Source: Lobulomyces angularis (Eukaryota; Chytridiomycota; Chytridiomycetes; Lobulomycetales; Lobulomycetaceae). From it: a stretch of 64,000 bases of DNA. Position 1 is the stretch's first letter. Every line of letters begins with the position of its first letter. Made by a program: the position numbers and the translations under genes. Below the pieces are notes generated by a model. That model was not told where the DNA came from and did not search any database. It saw only the letters and a list, made by a program, of their open reading frames with translations. The stretch lies in the NCBI GenBank assembly GCA_027604685.1, contig JADHYX010000042.1, forward strand, positions 22,427 through 86,426. The letters run 5' to 3'. Of the stretch, positions 63,911-64,000 are shown one piece after another.

Positions 63911-64000
63911 TTACCATAACCTTTTCAGTATCGCTGAAACTTGATTTTTCTTTACTGTTTTACAAACCAGCCCAATTTGAAAAGTTTTGGTATCACCAAT
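63911..64000 (-). CDS. Possible 3' end of a gene continuing past the window
   Basis: Minus-strand frame entering at the window edge reads IGDTKTFQIGLVCKTVKKNQ and ends at TAA 63911-63913. It converges on MCM7. Too short to name, and an intron could alter the end. Confidence 0.25.
   Translation of the reverse strand: MGDTKTFQIGLVCKTVKKNQVSAILKRLW

Overview
This is an AT-rich (clearly under 35% GC by eye) nuclear window from an intron-dense eukaryote. Introns are mostly 28-70 nt with GT...AG ends and polyT before the acceptor, many with TACTAA-like branch sites. Genes lie close together on both strands and the standard stop codons are used. Two Zn2Cys6/fungal_trans regulators, a Set9-type zinc ribbon, a KRE2-like glycosyltransferase and an Swa2-type auxilin point to the fungal side of the opisthokonts. 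FAM149, CFAP58, a NEK8-type kinase and a MORN protein point to a flagellated stage, and MMACHC to cobalamin use. A zoosporic early-diverging fungus or a relative (Rozella/aphelid/chytrid grade) fits best. An SDH assembly factor argues against the anaerobic, equally AT-rich Neocallimastigomycota. The species is inference.

Layout. 1-1.2 kb: low-complexity DNA with one orphan terminal exon. 1.2-3.9 kb (-): FAM149-like ciliary protein. 4.7-9.8 kb: two paralogous Zn2Cys6 regulators, tail to tail. 10.2-10.5 kb (-): 85-residue unknown. 11.2-17.7 kb (+): large intersectin/Pan1 composite (EH-EH-coiled coil-polyPro-WH2-SH3-SH3-DH-PH). 18-19.3 kb (-): two-TM protein with DEG/ENaC-like motifs. 19.6-23.2 kb (-): AP-2 alpha. 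25.2-26.1 kb (-): MMACHC. 26.6-29.1 kb (+): divergent GT15-like protein with an acidic tail. 29.3-30.9 kb (-): SOF1/DCAF13. 31.5-33 kb (+): NEK8-type kinase. 33.1-34.4 kb (+): rhomboid protease. 35.1-35.5 kb (+): PP1-docking protein. 35.7-36.6 kb (-): MORN protein. 37-37.7 kb (+): SDHAF2. 38-39.4 kb (-): SNAPC1-like. 40-44.9 kb (-): Suv4-20/Set9 methyltransferase fused to four PWWP units. 45.6-49.4 kb (+): CFAP58. 49.8-50.7 kb (+): unknown. 51-52.3 kb (-): L-lactate dehydrogenase. 52.9-54.8 kb (+): nucleostemin/GNL3 GTPase. 55-58 kb (-): auxilin. 58.4-60 kb (-): beta-tubulin. 60.9-63.8 kb (+): MCM7.

Themes. Clathrin endocytosis is represented at three steps: scaffold/actin (intersectin-Pan1), cargo adaptor (AP-2 alpha) and uncoating (auxilin). 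The flagellum is represented by FAM149, NEK8, CFAP58, probably MORN, and tubulin. The rest is core housekeeping: replication, snRNA transcription, ribosome biogenesis, respiration.

Most unusual genes: the SET-4xPWWP fusion (in fission yeast Set9 and its PWWP partner Pdp1 are separate proteins), the Pan1/intersectin-long composite, the possible DEG/ENaC relative, and a 12-nt microexon inside a zinc-cluster motif. All exon joins were worked out by hand from splice signals, reading frame and remembered family conservation. Gene ends are firmer than internal exon edges.
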